The notes under the pieces were generated by a model. It made no database searches. It saw nothing but the letters and a program-made list of their open reading frames with translations, and was not told the origin of the DNA. Positions 1-5,996 of a stretch of 6,912 bases of DNA are shown piece after piece (the first letter of the stretch is position 1; the number at the start of each line of letters is the position of its first letter). A program made the position numbers and the translations under genes. The DNA comes from Pseudomonadota bacterium (GTDB lineage Bacteria > Myxococcota_A > UBA796 > SXON01): assembly GCA_005776735.1 (NCBI GenBank), contig SXOM01000399.1, positions 1 to 6,912 of the forward strand, given 5' to 3'.

Positions 1-252
1 CGCGAGCTGGTCCGGGCGATGCGGGGGGAGCTGGCGCGCCAGGGCCGCGATCCCGACGCCGCGACCACGGAGCTCGCGCGGGCCGGCACGCAGGTCGAGC
101 CGCTCGACGAGGCGGTGCGCCAGGCCGAGGCCGCGCTCGAAACGACGCGTGCACTCCGCGACGGTCCCGCTGCGGCAGTCGCCGCCGAGCTCGGCTGGGT
201 CGACCTCCGGGCGGCCGGCACCGCCGCGCTTGCCGCCGACGGCGGGCGGTAG
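1..252 (+). CDS. C-terminal fragment of an unrecognised Ala/Arg-rich protein
   Basis: The frame is open from base 1 and ends at TAG (250-252), so this is the last 83 residues of a longer protein whose start lies outside the window. An internal ATG at 19 is unlikely to be the true start because the frame continues upstream without a stop. The segment is rich in Ala, Arg, Glu and Leu, with a likely helical, possibly coiled-coil stretch (PLDEAVRQAEAALETTRALR) and no Cys or His. It shows no motif that I can assign to a family. The third codon positions are strongly G/C, as in the other genes here, which supports real coding. It converges on the TolC-like gene with 6 bp between the two stop codons, so the two are not co-transcribed. 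The fragment does not reveal a function. Confidence 0.6.
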   Translation, partial: RELVRAMRGELARQGRDPDAATTELARAGTQVEPLDEAVRQAEAALETTRALRDGPAAAVAAELGWVDLRAAGTAALAADGGR

Positions 253-258
253 CCGCGC

Positions 259-1539
259 TCAGAGCCGGCCCGCGCTCTCCAGGAGGCCGAGCGCGGCGAG
301 GTCCAGGCGCATCCGCTCCTCGACCACGCCCAGGCGCGACGCGGCCTCGCCGAGCCGGGCGTCTTCGAGCTCGAGGAACGTGATGGCGCCCGACTCCCAC
401 GCCACTTCGGCGAGGCGGAGGTTCTCCTTCGCGAGCTCCAGCTCGTGCTCGACGGTCTGCAGCGCGCGGCCGGCGCGTGTCCACGCCTCCCAGCGCACGC
501 GCACCTCGGCGTCGGTGGTGTCCTCCTCCAACTCGGCGGCGAGGACGGCCATGCGTCGCTCCGCGGCCGACCGCGCCTGCTGCGAGAGGCGATACCCGCC
601 GTCCCACAGCACCCACTCGCCCTCGACCACGACCATCCAGAACTCGGGGCGGTCGTTGAACACGCTGGTGTTCTCGGTCCAGACGTAGGTGAAGCGCCCG
701 TTGACGTCGGGCAGCCAGTCCATCGTGCGCGCGGTCGCGGCGAGGCTCGCCGCCTTGACCCGCTCCCGCGCCGCGCGCAGGCCCGGCCGCGCGTCGAGCG
801 CCGCGTCGAGCACCCCGTCGACGTCGGCCCACGGCAGCTCGCGGCGCCCCGGGGCCTCCACCGCCACCGCGCCATCGAGGCCGGTGAGGTTGGCCAAGGC
901 AGTCTCCGCGGTCACCCGACCCTCGACGGCGCGGGCGAGGTCGCGGCCCGCACGCGACTCGGCGATCTGGGCCTGCAAACGAACCGTCGGGGCGGCGATC
1001 CCCACCTCGGCCGACTTCTCCGCGAGCTCCCGGTGCTTCTTGGCACTTTCGAGCGCGGCTTCGGCGATGGCCACGCCCTCGCGGGCCAAGAGCACGCCCC
1101 AGTACGCCTCGGCGACGCCCTTCTTGATGCGCGCTTCGTCGCCGCGCAGCGTCTCGCGCGCAGCGTCGACCCCGCGGTGCGCGGCGAGCAACAGCGGCAA
1201 GGCCTTGCCGGAGAACAACGGCTGCACCACCGAGAAGTTCGCGTCGAAGTAGTCCTTCTGCTGCACGACCATCGGCTCGGTCTCCCCGAGGAGCGGCGCC
1301 AGGTTCTCGGGGATCATCGCCGAGGTGTCGAAGACCAGCTCCTGGTCGTTGAGCGTGTAGTTGCCGCGCAGGACCAGCTTCGGCGACAACAACGACCACG
1401 CCGCGCCGCGGTCGGTGGCCTGGGCCCGGAACGACTCCCGCGCGAGCTGCCCGTGCGTGCCGTGGGCGGCGGCCGCGGCCCACGCCTCTTCCAGGCTGAG
1501 CGCGTGGGCAGAGCTGAGCACGACGAGCAGCGGCAGCAT
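259..1539 (-). CDS. TolC-family outer-membrane efflux protein
   Basis: This 426-residue protein has the size and two-repeat build of the outer membrane efflux protein (OEP/TolC) family, whose trimers form the outer-membrane and periplasmic channel of tripartite pumps and type I secretion systems. A short export signal (MLPLLVVLSSAHA, likely cleavage before Leu14) leads into the first helical repeat. That repeat holds the typical AEAYWGVLLARE helix (about 143-154), then long Ala/Glu/Arg helices ending in ANLTGL (216-221). The second repeat starts near ARPGLRAARERV (250-261), has the proline-ended helix and beta strand WLPDVNGRFTYVW (275-287), and carries GAITFLELEDAR (384-395), the equivalent of the family's G-x-x-s-x-L-d-L-x-d-A motif. 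No adaptor or inner-membrane pump gene lies next to it, so its partner is unknown. The ATG at 1539 is the only plausible start: no in-frame ATG, GTG or TTG was found just upstream. A strong AAGGAGG lies 18 nt upstream, which is too far for normal use. The family call is secure; the substrate is not predictable. Confidence 0.9.
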   Translation of the reverse strand: MLPLLVVLSSAHALSLEEAWAAAAAHGTHGQLARESFRAQATDRGAAWSLLSPKLVLRGNYTLNDQELVFDTSAMIPENLAPLLGETEPMVVQQKDYFDANFSVVQPLFSGKALPLLLAAHRGVDAARETLRGDEARIKKGVAEAYWGVLLAREGVAIAEAALESAKKHRELAEKSAEVGIAAPTVRLQAQIAESRAGRDLARAVEGRVTAETALANLTGLDGAVAVEAPGRRELPWADVDGVLDAALDARPGLRAARERVKAASLAATARTMDWLPDVNGRFTYVWTENTSVFNDRPEFWMVVVEGEWVLWDGGYRLSQQARSAAERRMAVLAAELEEDTTDAEVRVRWEAWTRAGRALQTVEHELELAKENLRLAEVAWESGAITFLELEDARLGEAASRLGVVEERMRLDLAALGLLESAGRL

Positions 1540-1562
1540 GGGGGCGACCCGGGAGGGCCTCC
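1540..1562. promoter_or_regulatory. 23-bp head-to-head gap with overlapping translation-start regions
   Basis: Only 23 bp separate the ATG of the minus-strand TolC-like gene from the TTG of the plus-strand hydrolase. GGGAGG at 1551-1556 sits 6 nt before the TTG and is a convincing ribosome binding site for it. On the minus strand AAGGAGG (1564-1558) overlaps that TTG but is 18 nt from the TolC ATG. Any promoter for either gene must therefore lie within the 5' coding part of the other. The AT-rich TTGATATC at 1563-1570 contains a weak minus-strand -10-like TATCAA. No convincing -35 element is visible on either strand. Confidence 0.45.
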
Positions 1563-2594
1563 TTGATATCCCCTCCGGGCGTGACCCTGCTCCTGCTCGC
1601 TGCGTGTTCCGCGCCGCCCCTGGCGGCCCCGCCGAGCTGCGTCCTGGCGACCGATCACCTCGTCCCCACCGACGACGGCGCCACCATCGCGCTGCACCAC
1701 CACCCCGGCCGCGGGGCGCCCGTGGTGCTGGTCCACGGCATCTCGAGCAACGCGACGTTCTGGGACCTCGACCATGACCACTCCCTGGCGGCGTGGTTGG
1801 CGCGCGAAGGGTTCGACCCGTGGGTGGTCGACTTGCGCGGTCACGGGAGGGCCCGCCGCCGCGACGACGGCGCCCCGCAGATCAGCGGGTGGACGGTCGA
1901 CGACTACGGCGTCCACGACGTCGCCGCGGCGGTGGCCTACGTGCGGGCGGTCACCGGTTGGCGCCAGGTCGGGTACGTCGGGCACTCCATGGGGGGCATG
2001 GTCGGGGCGATCTACGTGGCGGCCGGCGGCCTCGACCTGAGCCCGGCCATCCTCGTCGGGAGCCCCGCTACCTTCGACCGGGACGCGCCGCTCTTCGAGC
2101 CGGCGCGCGTCGCCCTCGGGGCCGCGGGCACCGGGCTCTTCTGGGTCGAGTCCGACCTCGGCGGGGAGCTCGCGGCCGCGCTCGGCCCCGCGGTGCCGGG
2201 CCAGCTCCAGTACCGGCTCTACAACCCGAAGAACTTCCTGCCCGACACCGAGCGCCGCATGCTGCGGAGCGTCGCGTCGCCGATGTCGCGGGAAGAGATG
2301 CAGCACTTCGCGCGCATGCTCACCCACGAACGGTTCGAGAGCGCGGACGGCGCCCGCGACTGGACGGCCGACTTCCGCGCGGTCGCCCCCCCGGTCCTGG
2401 CGATCGCCGGCGGCGCCGACGAGATCGGCCGCCCGGAGCTCGTACGCCCGTGGGTCGAGGGTGCGGCCGGCCCCGCCCGCTACGTCGAGGTCGCCGGGTA
2501 CGGCCACCTCGACCTGGGCCTCGGCGAAGACGCCGAACGCGACGTCTTCCCCCACATCGGCGAGTGGCTGCGCGCCCACCCGCCGACGCGCTGA
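1563..2594 (+). CDS. Alpha/beta-hydrolase lipoprotein (probable esterase or lipase)
   Basis: This 343-residue protein starts with a lipoprotein signal: LLLLAAC places the lipidated Cys at residue 15, followed by Ser, which favours outer-membrane sorting under the +2 rule. The alpha/beta-hydrolase fold follows. VVLVHGIS (54-61) is the oxyanion-hole HG strand, VVDLRGHG (88-95) is a typical strand-3 motif, GHSMGG (140-145) is the nucleophile elbow with Ser142, Asp286 in GGADEIG is the likely acid, and His315 in GYGHLD is the catalytic His. All triad members are present, so an active serine hydrolase is expected. The substrate (ester, lipid or amide) cannot be told from sequence. A cap-like insert lies at about 171-270. 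The TTG start is chosen because GGGAGG stands 6 nt upstream and no other in-frame start is near; a start at the downstream GTG (1581) would leave too short a signal. The signal has no Lys or Arg before its hydrophobic core. The gene is divergent from the TolC-like gene and tail-to-tail with lgt. Confidence 0.87.
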   Translation: MISPPGVTLLLLAACSAPPLAAPPSCVLATDHLVPTDDGATIALHHHPGRGAPVVLVHGISSNATFWDLDHDHSLAAWLAREGFDPWVVDLRGHGRARRRDDGAPQISGWTVDDYGVHDVAAAVAYVRAVTGWRQVGYVGHSMGGMVGAIYVAAGGLDLSPAILVGSPATFDRDAPLFEPARVALGAAGTGLFWVESDLGGELAAALGPAVPGQLQYRLYNPKNFLPDTERRMLRSVASPMSREEMQHFARMLTHERFESADGARDWTADFRAVAPPVLAIAGGADEIGRPELVRPWVEGAAGPARYVEVAGYGHLDLGLGEDAERDVFPHIGEWLRAHPPTR

Positions 2595-2601
2595 GCCACG
2601 A

Positions 2602-3537
2602 TCACAACCGCGGTGCCGACCCGGCGATGACCTCTTCGTGAGGCGGCTCGAACGGCTTCTCGGGCCGCAGGCCGGACCGGATGCGCAGGAGCAGGATCAG
2701 GAGCCCGATCACGAGGACCGGGATCGACACCACCTGCGAGGTGGTGTGCACCGGCCACTCGGCCGGCAAGAACTCGAGGTACTGGGTGCCGCGCACCGTG
2801 TCGCCGCGGAGCGACTCGTTGAACGGGCGCCACAAGGCGTACATGATCATGCACACGCCGACGACCTGCCCGTCGTAGCGCCGGTGGTGCCACACCCACG
2901 AGCCGATCCCGAACATGAGCAAGGAGGCGACGACCTCGTAGAGCTGGGTCGCCATCACGACCACGTCGTTGTGGCCCACGCCGTCGTGGGTGAGCTCGAG
3001 CAGAAACGGCGCGCGGGGAATGAACCAGAGCTGCCCGCCCGAGAAGTCGTCCGGCAACAGTGCGACCGCGTCGGCCGGGAGGGCGTACGCGGCACCGTGA
3101 CAACAACCGGCGAAGAAACAGCCGACCCGTCCGAGCGCCAACCCGAGCAGGACCGCGGGCATCACCGCGTCCGACATCTTCCACGCGTCGACGCCGCGCG
3201 CCATCCCGTAGATCACGCCGGCGACGCCCGCGACGATGACGCCGCCGTAGAACGCGAAGCCGCCCTGCCAGAAGCGGAAGAAGACCATCGGGTCGGCGAA
3301 GAACTCCTTCGGGGTGGCCATCGTGAAGTGCAAGAGCCGCGCGCCGGCGAGCCCGCCCACGATGGCGATGACGTACAACCACACCATCTTGTCGGGGTCG
3401 ATGCCGACGCGCCGGGTGCGACCGTGCACGACGAACGCCGCGGCCGCGAACGCCAGCGTGATCATCACGCCCCACGTGTTGATCGCCATGTCGCTGCCGG
3501 GCTGCTGATACAGCGTCTTCCACATGGGGCGCCGCAT
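2602..3537 (-). CDS. lgt: Prolipoprotein diacylglyceryl transferase, variant Lgt
   Basis: Lgt is the inner-membrane enzyme that moves diacylglycerol from phosphatidylglycerol onto the lipobox Cys of prolipoproteins. The 311-residue protein has the family order: an N-terminal INTWGVMITLAFA helix (19-31), several hydrophobic segments, GGFAFYGG (92-99), the signature GRVGCFFAGCCHG (136-148), QLYE (198-201), and WRPFNESLRGD (236-246), with a last membrane helix near 268-285. Compared with E. coli Lgt as I recall it, the Arg equivalents of R143 (R137) and R239 (R237) are kept, but H103 is Tyr98, N146 is Cys140 and E151 is Cys145. I believe such Cys-rich forms are common in deltaproteobacteria and relatives. 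The frame stays open upstream to 3735, but that extension is Arg-rich with no Lgt character. The start is set at ATG 3537; ATG 3525 (MWKTLYQ) is equally possible, and neither has a clear Shine-Dalgarno. The stop is 7 bp from the end of the convergent hydrolase gene. Confidence 0.9.
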   Translation of the reverse strand: MRRPMWKTLYQQPGSDMAINTWGVMITLAFAAAAFVVHGRTRRVGIDPDKMVWLYVIAIVGGLAGARLLHFTMATPKEFFADPMVFFRFWQGGFAFYGGVIVAGVAGVIYGMARGVDAWKMSDAVMPAVLLGLALGRVGCFFAGCCHGAAYALPADAVALLPDDFSGGQLWFIPRAPFLLELTHDGVGHNDVVVMATQLYEVVASLLMFGIGSWVWHHRRYDGQVVGVCMIMYALWRPFNESLRGDTVRGTQYLEFLPAEWPVHTTSQVVSIPVLVIGLLILLLRIRSGLRPEKPFEPPHEEVIAGSAPRL

Positions 3538-3727
3538 AACTGAGGGCGATGCGCCGCGACCCGCCGCTCCGGTCCGAAGTTGTCGCCGCGCATCGCGCTT
3601 CGGGGCGCGCGGGACCTTGACGGGCGTGCACTGACGGCGGTCGGCGGACAGTGTCCGACCTCCGTCACCGGCTCGCGCCAAAGTCGGGCGTTGGCCCATC
3701 GGCACACCGCGTGCAGGGCGGCCCGGC
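3538..3727. other. 190-bp divergent intergenic region between lgt and radC
   Basis: Both flanking genes are transcribed away from this spacer, so it should hold both promoters. It contains a TTGACG (3617-3622) on the plus strand that resembles a -35 box, but no matching -10 at 16-18 bp. It also contains the palindrome listed separately. A plus-strand in-frame TGA at 3632 closes the radC frame upstream. No RNA gene or further coding region is supported. Confidence 0.5.
3639..3660. promoter_or_regulatory. Operator-like palindrome upstream of radC
   Basis: CGGACAGTGTCCG (3645-3657) is a perfect 6-bp inverted repeat around a single G. The arms extend to GGTCGG-CG-GACA (3639-3650) and TGTCCGACC (3652-3660), which match over 9 bp if three extra bases are bulged from the left arm. 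It lies 67 bp before the radC ATG and about 100 bp before the lgt start, a sensible place for a dimeric repressor or activator. The half-site vaguely recalls CGAAC-type LexA boxes but does not match them in spacing or sequence, so the regulator is unknown. GC-rich DNA produces short palindromes by chance, so confidence is limited. Confidence 0.35.
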
Positions 3728-4384
3728 ATGACCACCCCACCGCTCGACTACGCCCGCCTGGGCCCCGAAGCGCTCGGCGACGCCGACCTGCTCTCCCTCG
3801 CGCTCGGCGACCGCACCCTCGCCACCCGGCTCCTCGACGACCTCGGCGGCGCCTCGCTCCTCGGGGCCCCGCCCGGCGCGCTCGCGCGGACGCTCGGTCC
3901 GCGGCGCGCCGCCCGGCTGCACGCGAGCATCGCCTTGACCCAGCGCCTCCTGGGGCAACCGCCCCGCCGCGCGCGGGTCAGCTCGCCCCAGGACGCCGCG
4001 GCGTGGCTCCAGTCGCGGTTCGCGGGCCTCGGTCACGAGGAGCTCCACGGCCTGTTCGTCGACCGGCGGGGCGGGGTGCTCGCGGTGCGGCGGCTCAGCC
4101 AGGGCAGCGCCGACCACACGATCTTCGACGTGCGGCACATCCTGGGGGAAGCGCTCCGCGTCGGGGCGGCCGGCGTGATCGTCGCGCACAACCACCCGAG
4201 CGGCGACCCCGAGCCGTCGGCCGAGGACCTGACCGCGACGATGCGCCTCGCGGACGGCGCGATGATGCTCGGGCTCGAGCTGCAAGACCACCTGGTCTTC
4301 GCCGGGGCGGGATTCGTGTCGCTCGCCGAGCGCGGTCAGCTCGTGCGGCCGGGTCGACCGCCTACTCGACCCCCCACCGCTTGA
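3728..4384 (+). CDS. radC: RadC/JAMM-family protein, compact form
   Basis: This 218-residue protein matches the RadC (UPF0758) family. An N-terminal part with LGPEALGDADLLSLALG (11-27) corresponds to the usual 'G.eaLsDaELLalLL' segment. A helix-hairpin-helix-like remnant follows around TLGPRRAARL (55-64), then the JAMM/MPN domain. The JAMM metal ligands are readable: Glu104 or Glu105 in GHEELHGLFVD, then HNHPSGDPEPSAED (154-167) with His154, His156, Ser164 and Asp167. The family is often labelled a DNA repair protein, but its true role is unsettled; it is a metalloprotease-like fold often linked to genome maintenance or mobile DNA. ATG 3728 is the only start available after an in-frame TGA at 3632, with a weak AGGGCGG nine bases before it. 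As a result the usual leading 'RPREKLL' stretch is missing, and the mid-protein PRE motif reads VRH (135-137). Its 3' end overlaps the convergent regulator gene by 23 bp. Confidence 0.88.
   Translation: MTTPPLDYARLGPEALGDADLLSLALGDRTLATRLLDDLGGASLLGAPPGALARTLGPRRAARLHASIALTQRLLGQPPRRARVSSPQDAAAWLQSRFAGLGHEELHGLFVDRRGGVLAVRRLSQGSADHTIFDVRHILGEALRVGAAGVIVAHNHPSGDPEPSAEDLTATMRLADGAMMLGLELQDHLVFAGAGFVSLAERGQLVRPGRPPTRPPTA
4351..4372. terminator. Possible hairpin at the radC/regulator convergent overlap
   Basis: GGGTCGA (4351-4357) and TCGACCC (4366-4372) form a perfect 7-bp stem with an 8-nt loop. The hairpin sits exactly where the two convergent genes overlap, and the regulator's TAG (4364-4362) lies in the loop. 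No U-run follows on either strand, so an intrinsic terminator is only a possibility. Coding constraint or GC bias could produce the same pattern. Confidence 0.25.
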
Positions 4385-5963
4385 GCTTGTACAACAACGA
4401 CGATCGCGGGATGCCGAGCAGCCGCGCGGCGACGGTGCGGTTGTCGGCCGCGCGGCGCAGGGCGTCCATCACCACGTCGCGCTCGGCGTCGTCGATGCTC
4501 CGGCGCCCGACGTCGGTGGTGGTCTCCCCGTCGAGCGGCGTGAAGATGAGGCTCGAGGCTTCGATCGCCGGACCGAAAAGGACGAAGGCGCGCGTGAGGA
4601 CGTTGCGCAACTCACGCGCGTTGCCGGGCCAGTGGTAGCCCTGGAGGGCGGCCATCGCCTCGGCGCTGATGCGCACCTGGGGGTGGATCTTGGCGGCGAT
4701 GGCGGTCGCGGTGGCGGGGATGTCCTCGGGCCGCTCGCGGAGCGCCGGAATCCGGACGGGGAGCACCGCGAGCCGGAAGAACAGGTCGCCACGGAAGCGG
4801 CCTTCGCGGACGTCGTCCTGGAGGCGACGGTTGGTGGCGGCGACCACGCGCACGTCGGGCCAGGTCGGTTCGCTCCCGCCCACCCGGCGCACTTCGCCGG
4901 TCTCGAGCGCACGCAGGAGCTTGGCCTGCGCCTCCTCGGGGAGCTCGCCCACCTCGTCGAGGACCAGGGTGCCGCCGTCCGCACGCTGGAACGCACCGTC
5001 GCGGCGGTCGTTGGCGCCGGTGAACGCGCCTTTTTCGTGCCCGAACAGCTCGGACTCGAACAACGAGGCGGTGATCGCCCCGCAGTTGACCGCCACGAAC
5101 TTGCCCGCCGCGCGCGGCGACGCTTCGTGGATCCCGCGCGCAGCGAGCTCCTTCCCGGTGCCCGAGTCGCCGATGAGCAGCACCGGCGCGTGGTGCGCCG
5201 CCATGCGCCGCAAGAGGCCGAAGATGCCCCGCATGCCTTGGCTCGAGCCCACCATCTCCCCGAAGCGGTCGGCGGTGGGGGCCTCCACCTGCGCGTCCCA
5301 GTCCACGCGCAGCAGCGTCTCACCGACCCGCAGCTCTTCGCCCGGGTAGAGCGGGAGCGGCTCGCGCACCCGGACCCCCCCGACGAACGCGGCGCCCGCG
5401 CCCGGCTCGACGAGGGTGCGCCCCGCGACGAGGCGGATGCGGACGTGATCGCGGACGAGCCCGGCGTCGGGGAGCACCACCCGGCTGCCCTCGCCGCCGA
5501 CCGTGGCCCGCCCGCCGCGCAGCTTGAAGCGCCGCCCTTCCCCCGGCCCGGCCGCGACGACGAGGCTCGCCTCGGCGACCACGAGGCCAGCGCCGGCGTC
5601 GACGATCTCCTCGTGGCGCGCTTCGCCCTGCGACTCCTCGGTCGGCGCGGGGGCGTCGGCCGGGTTGAGCTCGACCCGGGCGTGGAACGGCCCGATGCGG
5701 ACGATGTCGCCGTCGTGGAGGAACGCACGGCGCGTGCGCTCGCCGTTGAGCCACGTGCCGTTGCTGCTGCGGTCGGTGAGCTCGACCGTGTCGTCGCGCA
5801 CGTCGACGAGGCAGTGCGAGCGGCTCACCGCGTCGTCGGGAAGGACGACGTCGTTGTCGTCGGTGCGCCCGATGCGCGTGCGCGCCGGCCGCAACTTCCA
5901 GGCGAAGACCGGGTCGGCGTGCGGCGTGGGCTCACCACGGTAGAACAGGAGGCGACCGTACAT
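4362..5963 (-). CDS. Sigma-54-dependent activator with N-terminal FHA domains
   Basis: This 533-residue cytoplasmic enhancer-binding protein should activate RNA polymerase holding sigma-54. Residues about 22-97 form a canonical FHA phosphothreonine-binding domain: IGR (31-33), SRSH (47-50) and SSNGTW (66-71). Residues about 133-222 look like a second FHA fold that has lost most binding residues. The AAA+ domain spans about 235-460: Walker A GDSGTGKE (265-272), ESELFGHEKGAFTGA (303-317) with the intact GAFTGA sigma-54 contact loop, Walker B TLVLDEVGE (332-340), and WPGNARELRN (445-454). The C-terminus is a Fis-type helix-turn-helix (about 493-530, RTVAARLLGIPRSSLLYKLK). There is no receiver domain, so control is expected through Ser/Thr kinase phosphorylation rather than a His kinase; this is inferred from the domains. 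An in-frame TAG 10-12 nt upstream fixes ATG 5963 as the start, and no Shine-Dalgarno is visible. It follows the Ig-like lipoprotein gene by 33 bp on the same strand, so an operon is likely. Target genes are unknown. Confidence 0.93.
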   Translation of the reverse strand: MYGRLLFYRGEPTPHADPVFAWKLRPARTRIGRTDDNDVVLPDDAVSRSHCLVDVRDDTVELTDRSSNGTWLNGERTRRAFLHDGDIVRIGPFHARVELNPADAPAPTEESQGEARHEEIVDAGAGLVVAEASLVVAAGPGEGRRFKLRGGRATVGGEGSRVVLPDAGLVRDHVRIRLVAGRTLVEPGAGAAFVGGVRVREPLPLYPGEELRVGETLLRVDWDAQVEAPTADRFGEMVGSSQGMRGIFGLLRRMAAHHAPVLLIGDSGTGKELAARGIHEASPRAAGKFVAVNCGAITASLFESELFGHEKGAFTGANDRRDGAFQRADGGTLVLDEVGELPEEAQAKLLRALETGEVRRVGGSEPTWPDVRVVAATNRRLQDDVREGRFRGDLFFRLAVLPVRIPALRERPEDIPATATAIAAKIHPQVRISAEAMAALQGYHWPGNARELRNVLTRAFVLFGPAIEASSLIFTPLDGETTTDVGRRSIDDAERDVVMDALRRAADNRTVAARLLGIPRSSLLYKLKRWGVE

Positions 5964-5996
5964 CGGGCGGATCTATGTCGCGAGCGGGCCGTGCGC

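Noticed and set aside
233..245. CCGCC-GAC-GGCGG hairpin at the end of the first gene
   Set aside because: A five-bp stem within the last Ala/Asp/Gly codons, explained by codon use; no U-tract.
445..1566. Long plus-strand open frame across the TolC-like gene
   Set aside because: Arg/Pro/His-rich product without domain character, lying antisense to a clearly recognisable TolC-family gene; such frames are expected in GC-rich DNA.
1314..2579. Long minus-strand open frame antisense to the hydrolase
   Set aside because: Low-complexity Arg/Gly/Val/Asp composition, opposite a gene with a complete catalytic triad and lipobox.
2607..2614. ACCGCGGT palindrome between the hydrolase and lgt ends as a terminator
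   Set aside because: Eight-base self-complementary site with no loop or U-run, inside the lgt coding end; expected by chance at this GC content.
2461..3543. Long plus-strand open frame antisense to lgt
   Set aside because: His/Arg/Asp-rich shadow translation with no motif; the minus strand encodes a convincing membrane enzyme.
3645..3657. LexA (SOS) box upstream of radC
   Set aside because: Half-site and spacing do not match the LexA consensus sequences I know; kept only as an unnamed palindrome.
3538..3735. N-terminal extension of lgt to ATG 3735
   Set aside because: Adds 66 Arg-rich residues with no similarity to Lgt, and it would overlap the radC start; the family begins near the MWKTLYQ segment.
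3580..4638. Plus-strand frame across radC and the regulator end
   Set aside because: Arg/Pro-rich out-of-frame translation of radC; no domain.
5964..5985. Separate promoter (CATAGA on the minus strand) for the FHA regulator
   Set aside because: Only three of six -10 bases match and no -35 is present; the short gap favours co-transcription.
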